Assembly: GCF_002836255.1 (NCBI RefSeq) | Contig: NZ_PJAU01000059.1 | Location: forward strand, 310,001 to 374,000 | Length of the DNA stretch: 64,000 nt | Reading direction: 5' to 3' | DNA from: Colwellia sp. 75C3 | Lineage (GTDB): Bacteria > Pseudomonadota > Gammaproteobacteria > Enterobacterales > Alteromonadaceae | Shown here: piece after piece, positions 47,201 through 56,199 of the stretch | How positions within the stretch are numbered: position 1 is the stretch's first letter | Layout of the letters: every line of letters starts with the position of its first letter | Notes under the pieces: model-generated | Seen by the model: the letters and a program-made list of their open reading frames with translations, nothing else | Database searches by the model: none | What the model was told of the DNA's origin: nothing | Made by a program: the position numbers and the translations under genes

Positions 47201-47229
47201 TTGCAAGGGGCAAAACATTACACTAGAAT
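47201..47229 (+). promoter_or_regulatory. promoter of the tRNA-tufB operon
   Basis: The -35 is TTGCAA (47201-47206) and the -10 is TAGAAT (47224-47229), with a 17-bp spacer. The following TCGCACC is a GC-rich discriminator typical of growth-rate and stringently controlled stable-RNA promoters. The first tRNA starts 20 bp later. Confidence 0.75.
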
Positions 47230-47248
47230 TCGCACCACTTAATGTAGT

Positions 47249-47324
<76 letters not shown>

Positions 47325-47383
47325 TTAATACTTATTTAAGCATAGCTTTTATAAGGTACCTTGGAAAAGGTATAGGCTTAAGT

Positions 47384-47468
47384 GGAGGGGTTCCCGAGTG
47401 GCCAAAGGGATCAGACTGTAAATCTGACGGCTCAGCCTTCGGTGGTTCGAATCCACCTCCCTCCACCA
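47384..47468 (+). tRNA. tyrU: tRNA-Tyr (anticodon GTA)
   Basis: This is an 85-nt class II tRNA with a long variable arm and encoded CCA. Acceptor GGAGGGG pairs with TCCCTCC (one G-T pair). The anticodon loop CTGTAAA gives GTA. Confidence 0.97.
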
Positions 47469-47532
47469 TCTTTCGATTAATACTTATTGTGAAATAAGCA
47501 TAAATCAAAAAAAGAGATATCTGATAGAAAAC

Positions 47533-47606
47533 GCGGGCGTCGTATAGTGGTAATACCTTAGCCTTCCAAGCTAAAGCTGCGAGTTCGATTCTCGCCGCCC
47601 GCTCCA
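47533..47606 (+). tRNA. glyT: tRNA-Gly (anticodon TCC)
   Basis: This 74-nt tRNA has acceptor GCGGGCG/CGCCCGC, an anticodon loop CTTCCAA giving TCC, and encoded CCA. Confidence 0.97.
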
Positions 47607-47622
47607 ATCTTTGTATATGAAT

Positions 47623-47698
47623 GCTGATATGGCTCAGTTGGTAGAGCGCACCCTTGGTAAGGGTGAGGTCGGCAGTTCGAATCTGCCTATCAGCACCA
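47623..47698 (+). tRNA. thrT: tRNA-Thr (anticodon GGT)
   Basis: This 76-nt tRNA has acceptor GCTGATA/TATCAGC, an anticodon loop TTGGTAA giving GGT, and encoded CCA. It is 80 bp upstream of tufB. Confidence 0.97.
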
Positions 47699-47778
47699 TT
47701 CCTAGATTATCTATCCTATCTCAAATTAAATATCAAACTTAAACAGTAAATAATTACTATACCCAGAGGTATCTTACA

Positions 47779-48963
47779 ATGGCTAAAGAAAAATTTGAAC
47801 GTAATAAACCACATGTAAATGTTGGTACTATTGGACACGTTGATCACGGTAAAACTACTTTAACAGCCGCTATCTCTGCGGTATTAACTAAAGTTCACGG
47901 TGGTGAAGTTAAAGATTTCGCACAAATCGATAACGCTCCTGAAGAACGTGAACGTGGTATTACAATCAATACTTCTCACATCGAATACGATACAGCTGCA
48001 CGTCACTATGCACACGTAGATTGTCCTGGTCACGCCGATTATATCAAAAATATGATCACTGGTGCTGCACAAATGGATGGCGCTATCTTAGTAGTTGCTG
48101 CTACAGATGGTCCTATGCCACAAACACGTGAGCACATCTTATTGTCTCGCCAAGTTGGTGTTCCTTTCATTATCGTTTTCATGAACAAATGTGATGTTGT
48201 TGATGATGAAGAATTGTTAGAGCTAGTAGAAATGGAAGTTCGTGAACTTCTTTCTGAATATGATTTCCCTGGTGATGATTTACCAGTAATTCAAGGTTCA
48301 GCTTTAGGCGCTCTTCAAGGCAATGAAGCATGGGAAGCGAAAATCATTGAGCTTGCTGATGCATTAGATACTTACATTCCAGAGCCAGAGCGTGCAATCG
48401 ACGGAGCATTCATCATGCCTATCGAAGATGTATTCTCAATCTCAGGTCGTGGTACTGTTGTTACTGGTCGTGTTGAACGTGGTATCATCAGAATTGGTGA
48501 AGAAGTAGAAGTTGTTGGTATCCGTGATACACAAAAATCAACTTGTACTGGTGTTGAAATGTTCCGTAAGCTTCTTGACGAAGGTCGTGCTGGCGAGAAC
48601 TGTGGTGTTCTTCTACGTGGTCTTAAGCGTGAAGATGTTGAACGTGGTCAAGTACTATGTGCTCCTGGTTCAATTTTACCACACACTAAATTCGAATCTG
48701 AAGTTTATGTTCTTTCGAAAGATGAAGGTGGTCGTCATACTCCATTCTTCAAAGGATACCGTCCACAGTTTTACTTCCGTACAACAGATATCACAGGTGC
48801 TGTAGAGCTTCCTGAAGGTGTTGAAATGGTAATGCCTGGCGACAACCTTAAGTTTGTTGTTGAGCTAATCAACCCAGTAGCGATGGATGAAGGTTTACGC
48901 TTCGCTATCCGTGAAGGTGGTCGTACTGTTGGTGCTGGTGTTGTTTCTAAAATTATGTCTTAA
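47779..48963 (+). CDS. tuf: elongation factor Tu
   Basis: This GTPase delivers aminoacyl-tRNA to the ribosome. At 394 residues it matches the standard length. G-motifs are GHVDHGKTT (G1), DCPGH (G3) and NKCD (G4). The conserved effector-region RGITI and C-terminal [10 protein letters not shown] are present. An AGAGGT ribosome site precedes ATG 47779. Location after four tRNAs corresponds to E. coli tufB. Whether a second tuf exists in the genome cannot be seen. Confidence 0.98.
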   Translation: MAKEKFERNKPHVNVGTIGHVDHGKTTLTAAISAVLTKVHGGEVKDFAQIDNAPEERERGITINTSHIEYDTAARHYAHVDCPGHADYIKNMITGAAQMDGAILVVAATDGPMPQTREHILLSRQVGVPFIIVFMNKCDVVDDEELLELVEMEVRELLSEYDFPGDDLPVIQGSALGALQGNEAWEAKIIELADALDTYIPEPERAIDGAFIMPIEDVFSISGRGTVVTGRVERGIIRIGEEVEVVGIRDTQKSTCTGVEMFRKLLDEGRAGENCGVLLRGLKREDVERGQVLCAPGSILPHTKFESEVYVLSKDEGGRHTPFFKGYRPQFYFRTTDITGAVELPEGVEMVMPGDNLKFVVELINPVAMDEGLRFAIREGGRTVGAGVVSKIMS

Positions 48964-49044
48964 TTTGTCTTTAACATCGATTTAGTTATTTACTAAATCA
49001 TCGGTTAAAACACAAATTCATATTAGAAATAATACTGAATAAAG

Positions 49045-49068
49045 AAGGTCGCTAACGCGGCCTTTTTT
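49045..49068 (+). terminator. rho-independent terminator after tuf
   Basis: AAGGTCGC at 49045-49052 pairs with GCGGCCTT at 49057-49064 (one T-G pair), with a TAAC loop and six T. It separates tuf from the tRNA-Trp transcript. Confidence 0.85.
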
Positions 49069-49259
49069 GTGTCTGAAATTTAACAATGATGGTGCTAAGT
49101 AAGTGAAAGTCGGAGTGACTTGTGAGGTAACTGTGCTTTATTGGTTATTCCGAAGCTACCTGAACCGGCATCAACTGTTTTTATATTAACCGCTTTATCT
49201 TTATTACTTGCTATGTATAACAATAAGTAGCTAATCTTGCGCAATATCACAAATACTTC
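49069..49259. other. intergenic region between the tuf terminator and the tRNA-Trp promoter
   Basis: No coding or RNA feature is seen in this stretch. Confidence 0.5.
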
Positions 49260-49287
49260 TTGAGTAAAACACTGGGCTGAGTATAAT
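49260..49287 (+). promoter_or_regulatory. promoter of tRNA-Trp-secE-nusG
   Basis: TTGAGT (49260-49265) and a perfect TATAAT (49282-49287) are 16 bp apart, followed by a GC-containing AACGCCTC discriminator. It lies about 87 bp upstream of the tRNA. Confidence 0.7.
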
Positions 49288-49373
49288 AACGCCTCACTTC
49301 TCGAGTATCTCTTATTTCCCTAAAAACTAAGATTCACCTGATGAGTGTAACTGTTGCTTTATATGCAACCTGT

Positions 49374-49450
49374 AGGGGTGTAGTTCCAATTGGTAGAACA
49401 GCGGTCTCCAAAACCGATGGTTGGGAGTTCGAGTCTCTCCACCCCTGCCA
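49374..49450 (+). tRNA. trpT: tRNA-Trp (anticodon CCA)
   Basis: This 77-nt tRNA has acceptor AGGGGTG/CACCCCT, an anticodon loop CTCCAAA giving CCA, discriminator G and encoded CCA. A tRNA-Trp between tuf and secE is also known in other gammaproteobacteria. Confidence 0.97.
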
Positions 49451-49543
49451 TTTTGAGTAAACATAGGTAAATTTACGTATGTTGTAGCGGCTTGTTATAC
49501 ACAAGTCGTGTTATTAGAAAGTATATAAATACGGAATAGAATT

Positions 49544-49924
49544 ATGAATGCAAGTACAGAAGAGCAACCAAGCAGTTCTTTCGATACAGTAAAGTGGGGA
49601 GTTATATTCTTACTTTTAGCTGGTGCTGTTGCGGGTAATTACGTTTACGGTGAAGAATCAGTATTAATTAGAGCCGTTGCAGTTGTAGTAATGGTTGGTG
49701 TTGCTGGTTTAATCGCATTACAAACTGAAAAAGGTCGTAATGCCGCTATATTTGCAAAAGAAGCGCGTACTGAAGTACGTAAAGTTGTTTGGCCAACACG
49801 TCAAGAAGCCGTACAAACAACAGGTATTGTGTTAGTAGTGACTTTATTGATGTCATTACTACTTTGGGGATTAGACTCCGTTCTTTTCTGGTTAGTTGGT
49901 TTAGTTACAGGTATGCAGGTTTAG
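49544..49924 (+). CDS. secE: preprotein translocase subunit SecE
   Basis: This is an essential clamp subunit of the SecYEG inner-membrane protein channel. The 126 residues give three membrane helices as in E. coli (127 residues). The first two are near residues 14-31 and 38-58. The conserved amphipathic [21 protein letters not shown] precedes the final helix (about 97-120). nusG starts 2 bp after the stop, indicating translational coupling. Confidence 0.95.
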   Translation: MNASTEEQPSSSFDTVKWGVIFLLLAGAVAGNYVYGEESVLIRAVAVVVMVGVAGLIALQTEKGRNAAIFAKEARTEVRKVVWPTRQEAVQTTGIVLVVTLLMSLLLWGLDSVLFWLVGLVTGMQV

Positions 49925-49926
49925 TT

Positions 49927-50529
49927 ATGTCTGAAGAAAATATGTCAGAAGAAAGTATCTCTCCTGAAGGCGAAGAAAAGAAAGTAAATTTAAATCCGAA
50001 ATTGCGTTGGTACGTAGTACAAGCATTTTCAGGTTATGAAGGTCGCGTTCAAAAAACATTACTTGAGCATATTGGAATTCACGGCTTAGAAGATAAGTTT
50101 GGTGAGATTTTAGTTCCTACTGAAGAAGTAATAGAAATGCGCGCTGGTCAAAAGCGTAAAAGTTCACGTAAGTTCTTTCCTGGGTACGTTTTAGTGCAAA
50201 TGGAAATGGATGTTGATGCTTGGCATTTAGTGAAAAGCGTACCGCGTGTTCTTGGTTTTATTGGTGGTACGAGTGATCGTCCTGCACCAATTACCCAAAA
50301 AGAAGCGGATCGTATTTTACAGCGTCTTGAAGAAACAGATAAGCCTAAGCCTAAGACATTATTTGAGCCAGGTGAAGTTATCCGTGTTATTGACGGACCG
50401 TTTGTTGACTTTAGTGGTGTGGTTGAAGAGCTTGATTACGAGAAAAACCGTATCAAGGTATCAGTACTTATCTTCGGTCGTTCAACGCCAGTTGATTTAG
50501 AATTTGGTCAAGTTGAAAAGGGTAGCTAA
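49927..50529 (+). CDS. nusG: transcription termination/antitermination factor NusG
   Basis: NusG binds RNA polymerase and links it to Rho or the ribosome. I use ATG 49927, 2 bp after the secE stop, giving 200 residues. A frame open further upstream inside secE is a coincidence of overlap. The N-terminal NGN domain holds [19 protein letters not shown] and [13 protein letters not shown] linker precedes the KOW domain ([23 protein letters not shown]). A terminator follows, so secE-nusG is separated from rplK. Confidence 0.96.
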   Translation: MSEENMSEESISPEGEEKKVNLNPKLRWYVVQAFSGYEGRVQKTLLEHIGIHGLEDKFGEILVPTEEVIEMRAGQKRKSSRKFFPGYVLVQMEMDVDAWHLVKSVPRVLGFIGGTSDRPAPITQKEADRILQRLEETDKPKPKTLFEPGEVIRVIDGPFVDFSGVVEELDYEKNRIKVSVLIFGRSTPVDLEFGQVEKGS

Positions 50530-50554
50530 TTAGCCACCACTATTCATTTGATAT

Positions 50555-50583
50555 AAAACGCTTGCCTTGTGCAGGCGTTTTTT
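50555..50583 (+). terminator. rho-independent terminator after nusG
   Basis: AAAACGCTTGC at 50555-50565 pairs with GCAGGCGTTTT at 50571-50581 (one wobble), with a CTTGT loop and six T residues overall. Confidence 0.88.
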
Positions 50584-50641
50584 GTTTCTGTCGTTCTATA
50601 TTCATTGTGATTAGCGGATCTTTGTTTTCAAAGCAGAGTAA

Positions 50642-50836
50642 AATGATAGGAAAATATTACAATCACGTATTGGTAAAGCCTGTAAGTTGTTAATACATAC
50701 TAATGCTTTAATTTCGGTTATTAGTGATCAGTGTGGCTTTAATAATATCTCTAACTTCAACAGACGCTTTCTCATGATAAAAGGCAATACGCCCAAACAA
50801 TTTAGAAAAAGTATTAAGGCGCCTTCGCCCCTTTAA
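50642..50836 (+). pseudogene. C-terminal relic of an AraC-family regulator
   Basis: This 64-codon open stretch, bounded by stops at 50639 and 50834, reads RIGKACKLL, then ISVISDQCGFNNISNFNRRF and GNTPKQFRK. That is the textbook second half of an AraC double HTH (family pattern: RIGxACxLL, ISEIAxxCGFNNxSNFNRxF, GxTPxxFR). No start codon precedes it, and traces of the first HTH upstream are broken by stops in all frames. It is therefore a decayed gene end directly behind the nusG terminator. It is not expected to be translated. Confidence 0.75.
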
Positions 50837-50842
50837 TAGGGG

Positions 50843-51416
50843 GATCTTTATCCTTATGGTTTCGTTAAAAAAAGTGACGGACTAAATTATAAGGCTTAGA
50901 CCGTGGAGGGAAATTATTCAGACATTGCTGTCATGGCTAATAAATACCCGTTGGAATTTTATAGCCATTGATCAACTCAGCGGTTATTGTTTTCGTCAGG
51001 TCCTTGAGCTCAAGTGATATTGCGTCCCTCTGGACTTATGTTGCGCTGATATACCGTTTGAAATATCCCCGTTTAACATAGTCCCTGCACTTATAGCATG
51101 AGGTGGGTTATTAACACCAAAACCGTATAACATGCTCACTTGGTAAGTATTTTATCCACTCCGAATCGCCGCTGCTGATAATGGAGTTATACGTGTTACT
51201 TTGAAGCGGAATTTTACTACTACAAGCTGAGATAAGTGCAATTTTAACAAGCAGTATTATCTTAATGAAATGATATAAAACGGGGTAAATGTCGTGCTTT
51301 TTACCGTGATGTTAAAGTTATAATTTTAACATCAACTATTGGTTAATTGTGACCATATGCTAATACTTGGCAGATGAGAGTAATCTCATCAGTAAGTGAA
51401 CAGTTCATTCATAAAA
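50843..51416. other. unexplained intergenic sequence between the AraC relic and the sodium channel gene
   Basis: No confident gene. A 45-codon minus-strand frame at 50996-51133 (MLYGFGVNNPPHAIS) has weak ribosome-site support only. Short dyads are seen: CCCCT/AGGGG at 50828-50842 just before this stretch, and TGATGTTAAA/TTTAACATCA at 51307-51334, without T-runs. The composition of 50880-51190 is more GC-rich than typical gaps here, which hints at decayed coding sequence or a repeat element. Confidence 0.4.
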
Positions 51417-52295
51417 TTATTGAGTATCATCAGCTTTACTCTGTAGTAACTGATTAAGCTTATCTATTTTTGCTTCAAGTATTAGCATATCTTCTTTAGT
51501 CGCTATGACTTGCTTAGGCTTACCTTCTTCTTCATGCATCACTTGCATTGCATCAACGATGATACCAATAAATAAATTAAGCACTGCGAAGCTAGTAATG
51601 ATAATAAATGGGAGAAAGAAAATCCAAGAGAGTGGAAATAACTCCATCGTTGGACGGACTATGCCCATGGACCAACTTTCTAATGTCATTACCTGAAATA
51701 AAGTATAAGCCGAGGCACCAATGCTACCAAACCATTCTTGCATATTAGCGTCGCTATGACTGCCAAATATTTTAGTGGTAAGTACTGCTGAGACATAAAA
51801 TATAATACTTAATACACCTACTACTGAAGCCATGCCGGGCAGTGAATGGCCCAGTGCGCCAATTACACGACGCATTTGCGGCACCACAGAAAGTAATCGT
51901 AATACCCGTAGTATTCTAAAAGCTCGTAATACTGATAAAGCACCGCTTGTTGGTACCCAAGAAATGGCAACAATGATGAAGTCGAACCAATTCCAGCCTG
52001 AGCGGAAAAAATCTTTCTGATAAACGACTAATTTTAAAAGTAGTTCTATAGAGAAAAACACCAAAATTGTGATGTCGATTATATGAAGAGTATCGGCGTT
52101 GGCTTTACCAAACTGAGTAGTTTCCAAGCCAAGAGTCACTGCATTAAAAAGAATAAGAAAAATAAGAAAGTTTTGAAATACCTTACTTTCAATGAATTTT
52201 TGTAATGGAGAGTCCTGCTTACTAATAGACGACAATGTGATCACCAATGTTGATAAAACCAAAGTATAAAATATGGGTTGTCCCGCTAGATTCAA
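51417..52295 (-). CDS. voltage-gated sodium channel (NaChBac family)
   Basis: This 292-residue subunit would assemble as a tetramer. It shows S1-S4 voltage-sensor helices with S4 arginines at 124, 127, 130 and 133 (SVLRAFRILRVLRLL), and a pore with selectivity filter TLESWSM at 204-210. The filter is the Na+-selective type seen in NavAb-like channels. S6 has FAVLNLFIGIIVDAM, followed by a neck and C-terminal coiled coil (LEAKIDKLNQLLQ). Residues 1-30 add a hydrophobic stretch not typical of the family, so a later non-ATG start is possible. Relatives support motility or pH homeostasis. The gene lies between nusG and rplK, reversed. Confidence 0.93.
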   Translation of the reverse strand: MNLAGQPIFYTLVLSTLVITLSSISKQDSPLQKFIESKVFQNFLIFLILFNAVTLGLETTQFGKANADTLHIIDITILVFFSIELLLKLVVYQKDFFRSGWNWFDFIIVAISWVPTSGALSVLRAFRILRVLRLLSVVPQMRRVIGALGHSLPGMASVVGVLSIIFYVSAVLTTKIFGSHSDANMQEWFGSIGASAYTLFQVMTLESWSMGIVRPTMELFPLSWIFFLPFIIITSFAVLNLFIGIIVDAMQVMHEEEGKPKQVIATKEDMLILEAKIDKLNQLLQSKADDTQ

Positions 52296-52369
52296 GAGAA
52301 AAACTGCTACTATTATGTATATAAGTGTAACCAGAAAGAGGTGGGTATGTATAAAACCAATGGGCGTTA

Positions 52370-53338
52370 TTGTCTATGCATATTCTATTTACTGTGATGA
52401 TGCCTTTTGTTGCGAACGGTGAAAACATTTTTATCATTGAAAGCTATCACGAAAATTTTCAGTGGGATATTGAATATAAGAAAGGCATTACGGAGAATCT
52501 ATCGGGAACCCATAACTTCAGCTATTTTCAAATGGATACTAAACGCCTACCAAAAGATAAACATGCACAAATGGCCGATCATGCATGGCAGAAATATTTA
52601 TCGATCAAGCCTGACATTGTAGTGTTAGGTGATGACAATGCACTGAAATATTTAGGACCTAGGTTAAAGCATACCAATACACCTGTAGTGTATTTAGGTA
52701 TTAACAATAACCCGCGGAATTATGAGCTATATCAAGCGAACAATATTACCGGGGTACTAGAAAGGCCCTTACTCAAACGTTCAATCATATACCTGAATAA
52801 ATTATTTGAACATGTTGATAAAGTGTTGGTGTTATTTGACGCTAGTCCATCCTCAAGTGCGGCAGTCAGTATGGAATTTAAAACAAGCAATGTCATGAAG
52901 CTTGGGGGAATATCTATAGAAGTTGATCAGATCACTCAATATTCACTATGGCAACAGAAGGTTAGGAAAGCCAAGAATAATGAAATTGATTTTATTATTC
53001 TTGGCTTGTATCAGACTATGCTTGATGAGCAAGGTAACATCGTCAGTGCAAGCCAAGTGATAGAGTGGACAAGTGCACATAGTTTAGTACCAGTTTTTGG
53101 TTTTTGGGATTTTTCTATCGGTGAAAATAAAGCCATTGGTGGTTTAGTGATAGAAGGTTACCAGCAAGGGTATTCTGCAGCACAAATACTTAATCAAATC
53201 ATTGCCGGTAAAAAGGTTATAAATATACGGCCACAAGTAGCCAAAAAAGGTCGCTTTATCTTCAGCAAAACAGAATTAGCAAAACACAAGTTAGTTATCC
53301 CCAATGAGCTGAAGAAAACAATCAATTGGGTAAAGTGA
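52370..53338 (+). CDS. ABC-type periplasmic substrate-binding protein, probably frameshifted in the signal peptide
   Basis: The mature protein (about 310 residues, from ENIFIIESYHENFQWD) resembles PF04392-like ABC substrate-binding proteins, with VVLGDDNALKYLGP, VVYLGINNNPRNY and a periplasmic-binding fold C-lobe (FGFWDFSIGENKAIGGLVIEGYQQG). In this frame the only start is TTG 52370 without a ribosome site or basic n-region. In the neighbouring frame ATG 52347 has a strong AAGAGG site and encodes MYKTNGRYCLCIFYLL. It then hits a stop at 52395, exactly where MMPFVANG continues in the main frame. One missing base near 52393 would explain this. The gene may be inactive or the base call wrong. 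No permease genes adjoin. Confidence 0.65.
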   Translation: MSMHILFTVMMPFVANGENIFIIESYHENFQWDIEYKKGITENLSGTHNFSYFQMDTKRLPKDKHAQMADHAWQKYLSIKPDIVVLGDDNALKYLGPRLKHTNTPVVYLGINNNPRNYELYQANNITGVLERPLLKRSIIYLNKLFEHVDKVLVLFDASPSSSAAVSMEFKTSNVMKLGGISIEVDQITQYSLWQQKVRKAKNNEIDFIILGLYQTMLDEQGNIVSASQVIEWTSAHSLVPVFGFWDFSIGENKAIGGLVIEGYQQGYSAAQILNQIIAGKKVINIRPQVAKKGRFIFSKTELAKHKLVIPNELKKTINWVK

Positions 53339-53489
53339 CAGATAAAATTTAAGCTGCGATTAGCGGTTCTTATATCAAACGGATTAATTCTCACAAAGTG
53401 CGTAATCAAATAGTCCGATAGTATTGCTCATAGCTAGCATCAAATATTATCGGGCTTCTGCTTTAAATTCCCTCAATAGAATAAAGATC
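53339..53489. other. intergenic region before the rplK promoter
   Basis: No gene or terminator is recognised. Confidence 0.4.
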
Positions 53490-53519
53490 TTGTAATGAAT
53501 TGGCTGGTTAATATATAAT
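53490..53519 (+). promoter_or_regulatory. promoter of rplKAJL-rpoBC
   Basis: TTGTAA (53490-53495) and a perfect TATAAT (53514-53519) are 18 bp apart, followed by a GC-rich CCGCTGCCGC discriminator typical of ribosomal-protein and stringent promoters. The leader to rplK (about 165 nt) contains a small GTGG/CCAC hairpin (53627-53640) that could serve L1 autoregulation. Confidence 0.7.
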
Positions 53520-53690
53520 CCGCTGCCGCTTATTTTTAGCGCGCACGAAATAAGCTCTAATAGGTTGTGAAAACAACTGTTTTTAAAGTGAATTTTGTAA
53601 ACAGGGAAGCAAAAAGTTTGCGATAAGTGGTGAATTCCACCTTGGCGTTAAATGATTTGCGTTAATTACCCAAACACAAGGTATTTTAAA

Positions 53691-54119
53691 ATGGCTAAGA
53701 AAGTCCAAGCTTTAATCAAGCTACAAGTAGCTGCTGGTGCAGCTAACCCGTCACCACCAGTTGGTCCTGCATTAGGTCAACATGGTGTTAACATCATGGA
53801 ATTCTGTAAAGCGTTCAACGCGAAAACAGATTCTTTAGAAAAAGGCGCTCCGGTTCCAGTAGTAATTACTGTATATAGTGACCGTTCGTTTACTTTCGAA
53901 ACAAAAACTCCACCTGCTTCTTTCTTATTGAAAAAAGCAGCTGGCATAAAAAGCGGCTCTGGCCGTCCTAACACTGAAAAAGTTGGCACTGTTACTACAG
54001 CTCAACTTGAAGAAATTGTTAAGACAAAAGAACCTGATTTAACTGCTGGTTCTCTTGAAGCTGCAGTGCGTACCATTGCGGGCTCTGCTCGTTCAATGGG
54101 TTTAGTGGTAGAGGACTAA
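53691..54119 (+). CDS. rplK: 50S ribosomal protein L11
   Basis: L11 binds the GTPase-associated centre of 23S rRNA and is needed for the stringent response. Start ATG 53691 ([16 protein letters not shown]) gives 142 residues, identical in length to E. coli; an in-frame ATG 13 codons upstream is not the start. The Pro-rich [22 protein letters not shown]-domain motif and C-domain rRNA-binding segment are present. rplA follows after 3 bp. Confidence 0.98.
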   Translation: MAKKVQALIKLQVAAGAANPSPPVGPALGQHGVNIMEFCKAFNAKTDSLEKGAPVPVVITVYSDRSFTFETKTPPASFLLKKAAGIKSGSGRPNTEKVGTVTTAQLEEIVKTKEPDLTAGSLEAAVRTIAGSARSMGLVVED

Positions 54120-54122
54120 TCA

Positions 54123-54821
54123 ATGGCTAAATTATCAAAACGCGCTCGTCTTATCCGTGAAAAAGTAGACGTAACAAAAGAATATGATATCAATGAAGCA
54201 GTTTCTTTATTAAAAGAATTTGCTACAGCTAACTTCCGTGAAAGCGTAGATGTTGCTGTAAATCTTGGTATTGATGCACGTAAATCAGATCAAAACGTTC
54301 GTGGTGCTACGGTATTACCAAACGGTACTGGTCGTGAAGTACGTGTTGCAGTATTTACGCAAGGCGAAAACGCAGAGAAAGCTAAAGCAGCTGGTGCTGA
54401 CATCGTTGGTATGGAAGATTTAGCTGCGCTTGTAAAAGCTGGCGAAATGAACTTCGACGTTGTTATTGCTTCTCCAGATGCAATGCGTGTTGTTGGTCAA
54501 CTAGGTCAAATCTTAGGCCCTCGTGGTTTAATGCCTAACCCTAAAGTTGGTACAGTAACTCCTGACGTAGCTGGCGCTGTTAAAAACGCTAAGTCTGGTC
54601 AGATCCGTTACCGCAACGACAAGAACGGTATCATCCATACTACTATTGGTAAGGCTGATTTCGAACCTGCACACTTGCAAGAAAACTTAGAGTCTTTGCT
54701 AGAAGCGCTTAAAAAAGCAAAACCAGCAAATGCTAAAGGTCAATACTTGAAGAAAGTTTCTCTTTCTACAACTATGGGTGCCGGCGTTGTCGTCAACCAA
54801 GCAACGCTAACTCAAGCTTAA
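54123..54821 (+). CDS. rplA: 50S ribosomal protein L1
   Basis: L1 binds the 23S rRNA stalk near the E site and represses its own operon in E. coli. The 232 residues are close to E. coli (234). Core features: [25 protein letters not shown] and [12 protein letters not shown]. It is coupled to rplK by a 3-bp gap. Confidence 0.98.
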   Translation: MAKLSKRARLIREKVDVTKEYDINEAVSLLKEFATANFRESVDVAVNLGIDARKSDQNVRGATVLPNGTGREVRVAVFTQGENAEKAKAAGADIVGMEDLAALVKAGEMNFDVVIASPDAMRVVGQLGQILGPRGLMPNPKVGTVTPDVAGAVKNAKSGQIRYRNDKNGIIHTTIGKADFEPAHLQENLESLLEALKKAKPANAKGQYLKKVSLSTTMGAGVVVNQATLTQA

Positions 54822-54886
54822 TATTACTGGTAATTTATTACCTGTAAATATTGTTGAGTAAAGTTTTGTGTATTGAATCTTTACAA

Positions 54887-54915
54887 GGGCAAAATTATAA
54901 TCTATAATTTCGCCC
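54887..54915 (+). other. hairpin downstream of rplA
   Basis: GGGC, an A/C mismatch, then AAATTATA pairs with TATAATTT and GCCC across an ATC loop. Only weak T content follows, so it is a pausing or partial terminator candidate between rplA and the rplJ leader. Confidence 0.4.
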
Positions 54916-54989
54916 CTTAAATTTTGGTAGGAGTTGTGCTGTTTTTAGACCTATTCATTCGAGTAAAATTGAGTGAAGTCTGATAAATA

Positions 54990-55115
54990 CACAACCCCCG
55001 TCCAAGACCGTAGGTGCAGTTATGTCTTCTGATATAATTGCTTAATTTATCCTACGTAGATGGTGATTACCCAGATATTTCCTAGATTTTTCTGGTCCTC
55101 GCCGTTATGGCTTAG
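54990..55115 (+). promoter_or_regulatory. L10 leader (rplJ autoregulatory mRNA structure)
   Basis: The segment with CCGTCCAAGACCGTAGG near 54998 and the complementary CCTACGTAGATGGTGA near 55052-55067 closely resembles the E. coli rplJ leader, where L10(L12)4 binds to repress rplJL translation. It lies about 75-200 nt before the rplJ start, as expected. The assignment rests on recalled similarity and dyad pairing. Confidence 0.75.
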
Positions 55116-55188
55116 CTAGTAAGTAATTAGTAGCTAAGGATTGTAAATGCCGGTACTTTTTACCGGTCTGAACCAGGAGTTAAAGCCA

Positions 55189-55683
55189 ATGGCTATCAAT
55201 CTTGATGACAAAAAAGCAATTGTTGCTGAAGTTCAAGAAGCTGCTAATGGCGCTCACTCAGTTGTAATCGCGGATGCCCGTGGTGTTACAGTTGAAGCAA
55301 TTACTGTATTGCGTAAGCAAGCACGTGAAAATGGCGTATGGATGAAAGTTGTCCGTAACACATTAGCACGTCGTGCAGTAGAAGGTACTGAATTTGAATG
55401 CGTTGCTGACGTATTCAAAGGACCTTCATTAATTGCTTTTTCAAGTGATCACCCAGGTGCTGCTGCACGTTTATTCACAGATTTCGCTAAAGCTAACGAA
55501 AAATTTGAATTAAAAGCAGCTGCATTTGAAGGTAACGCAGTAGACGTAAATATGTTAGCGAAGCTACCTACTTACGACGAAGCGATTTCACGTTTGATGA
55601 GCGTTATGAAAGAAGCATCTGCAGGCAAATTAGCCCGCACGTTTGCTGCTATACGCGATCAGAAAGAACAAGAAGCAGCTTAA
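55189..55683 (+). CDS. rplJ: 50S ribosomal protein L10
   Basis: L10 anchors the L7/L12 stalk on the ribosome. Start ATG 55189 ([15 protein letters not shown]) with AGGAGT 8 bp upstream gives 164 residues (E. coli 165). A 14-codon upstream extension is not supported. The N-terminal rRNA-binding domain ([15 protein letters not shown]) and the C-terminal helix that binds L12 dimers are present. Confidence 0.97.
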   Translation: MAINLDDKKAIVAEVQEAANGAHSVVIADARGVTVEAITVLRKQARENGVWMKVVRNTLARRAVEGTEFECVADVFKGPSLIAFSSDHPGAAARLFTDFAKANEKFELKAAAFEGNAVDVNMLAKLPTYDEAISRLMSVMKEASAGKLARTFAAIRDQKEQEAA

Positions 55684-55800
55684 TTTATTTTTTGTTTACC
55701 CAGGTAAACGCAATAAAAGCACTTTTTGTAATTATAGTTATTCAAAACAGCATATTATATCTTTATATAAGGCTGTTTATTAAAAAACAGGAAATTTAAA

Positions 55801-56163
55801 ATGTCTATTTCTAAAGACGATATCTTAAACGCAGTTGCTGAAATGTCAGTAATGGACGTTGTTGCTTTAATCGAAGCAATGGAAGAAAAATTTGGCGTAT
55901 CTGCTTCTGCAGCAGTTGCTGCAGCTGGTCCAGCTGAAGCTGCTGAAGAACAAACTGAATTTGACGTTGTTATGACTAGCTTCGGTGAGAAGAAAGTTGC
56001 AGTAATCAAAGCAGTTCGTGGCGCTACAGGTTTAGGCCTTAAAGAAGCTAAAGATTTAGTTGAATCTGCTCCTAAAGCAATCAAAGAAGCTGTAGATAAA
56101 GCTGAAGCTGAAGCGCTTAAGACACTTCTTGAAGAAGCTGGTGCTTCTGTTGAGATCAAATAA
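55801..56163 (+). CDS. rplL: 50S ribosomal protein L7/L12
   Basis: This flexible stalk protein recruits translation factors. At 120 residues it is one short of E. coli (121). The N-terminal dimer domain, an Ala-rich hinge ([15 protein letters not shown]) and the C-terminal domain ([24 protein letters not shown]) are all visible. Confidence 0.98.
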   Translation: MSISKDDILNAVAEMSVMDVVALIEAMEEKFGVSASAAVAAAGPAEAAEEQTEFDVVMTSFGEKKVAVIKAVRGATGLGLKEAKDLVESAPKAIKEAVDKAEAEALKTLLEEAGASVEIK

Positions 56164-56185
56164 TCTGTTTTTAAACAGATTATTT
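56158..56185 (+). other. hairpin at the rplL stop
   Basis: AAATAATCTGTTT at 56158-56170 pairs with AAACAGATTATTT at 56173-56185, overlapping the rplL stop codon. No T-run follows. It is a candidate RNase processing site, a role known for the rplL-rpoB region in E. coli. Confidence 0.5.
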
Positions 56186-56199
56186 GCCTGAAAAGGCAT

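Noticed and set aside
47332..47607. 91-codon minus-strand frame with GGGFEPPKAEPSDLQS
   Set aside because: It is the antisense of tRNA-Tyr and tRNA-Gly, a known source of false proteins.
49789..49926. 46-codon N-terminal extension of NusG
   Set aside because: It lies inside secE in another frame; the ATG at 49927 gives the family N-terminus.
55755..56159. 134-codon minus-strand frame over rplL
   Set aside because: It is antisense to a highly conserved ribosomal protein gene and is low complexity.
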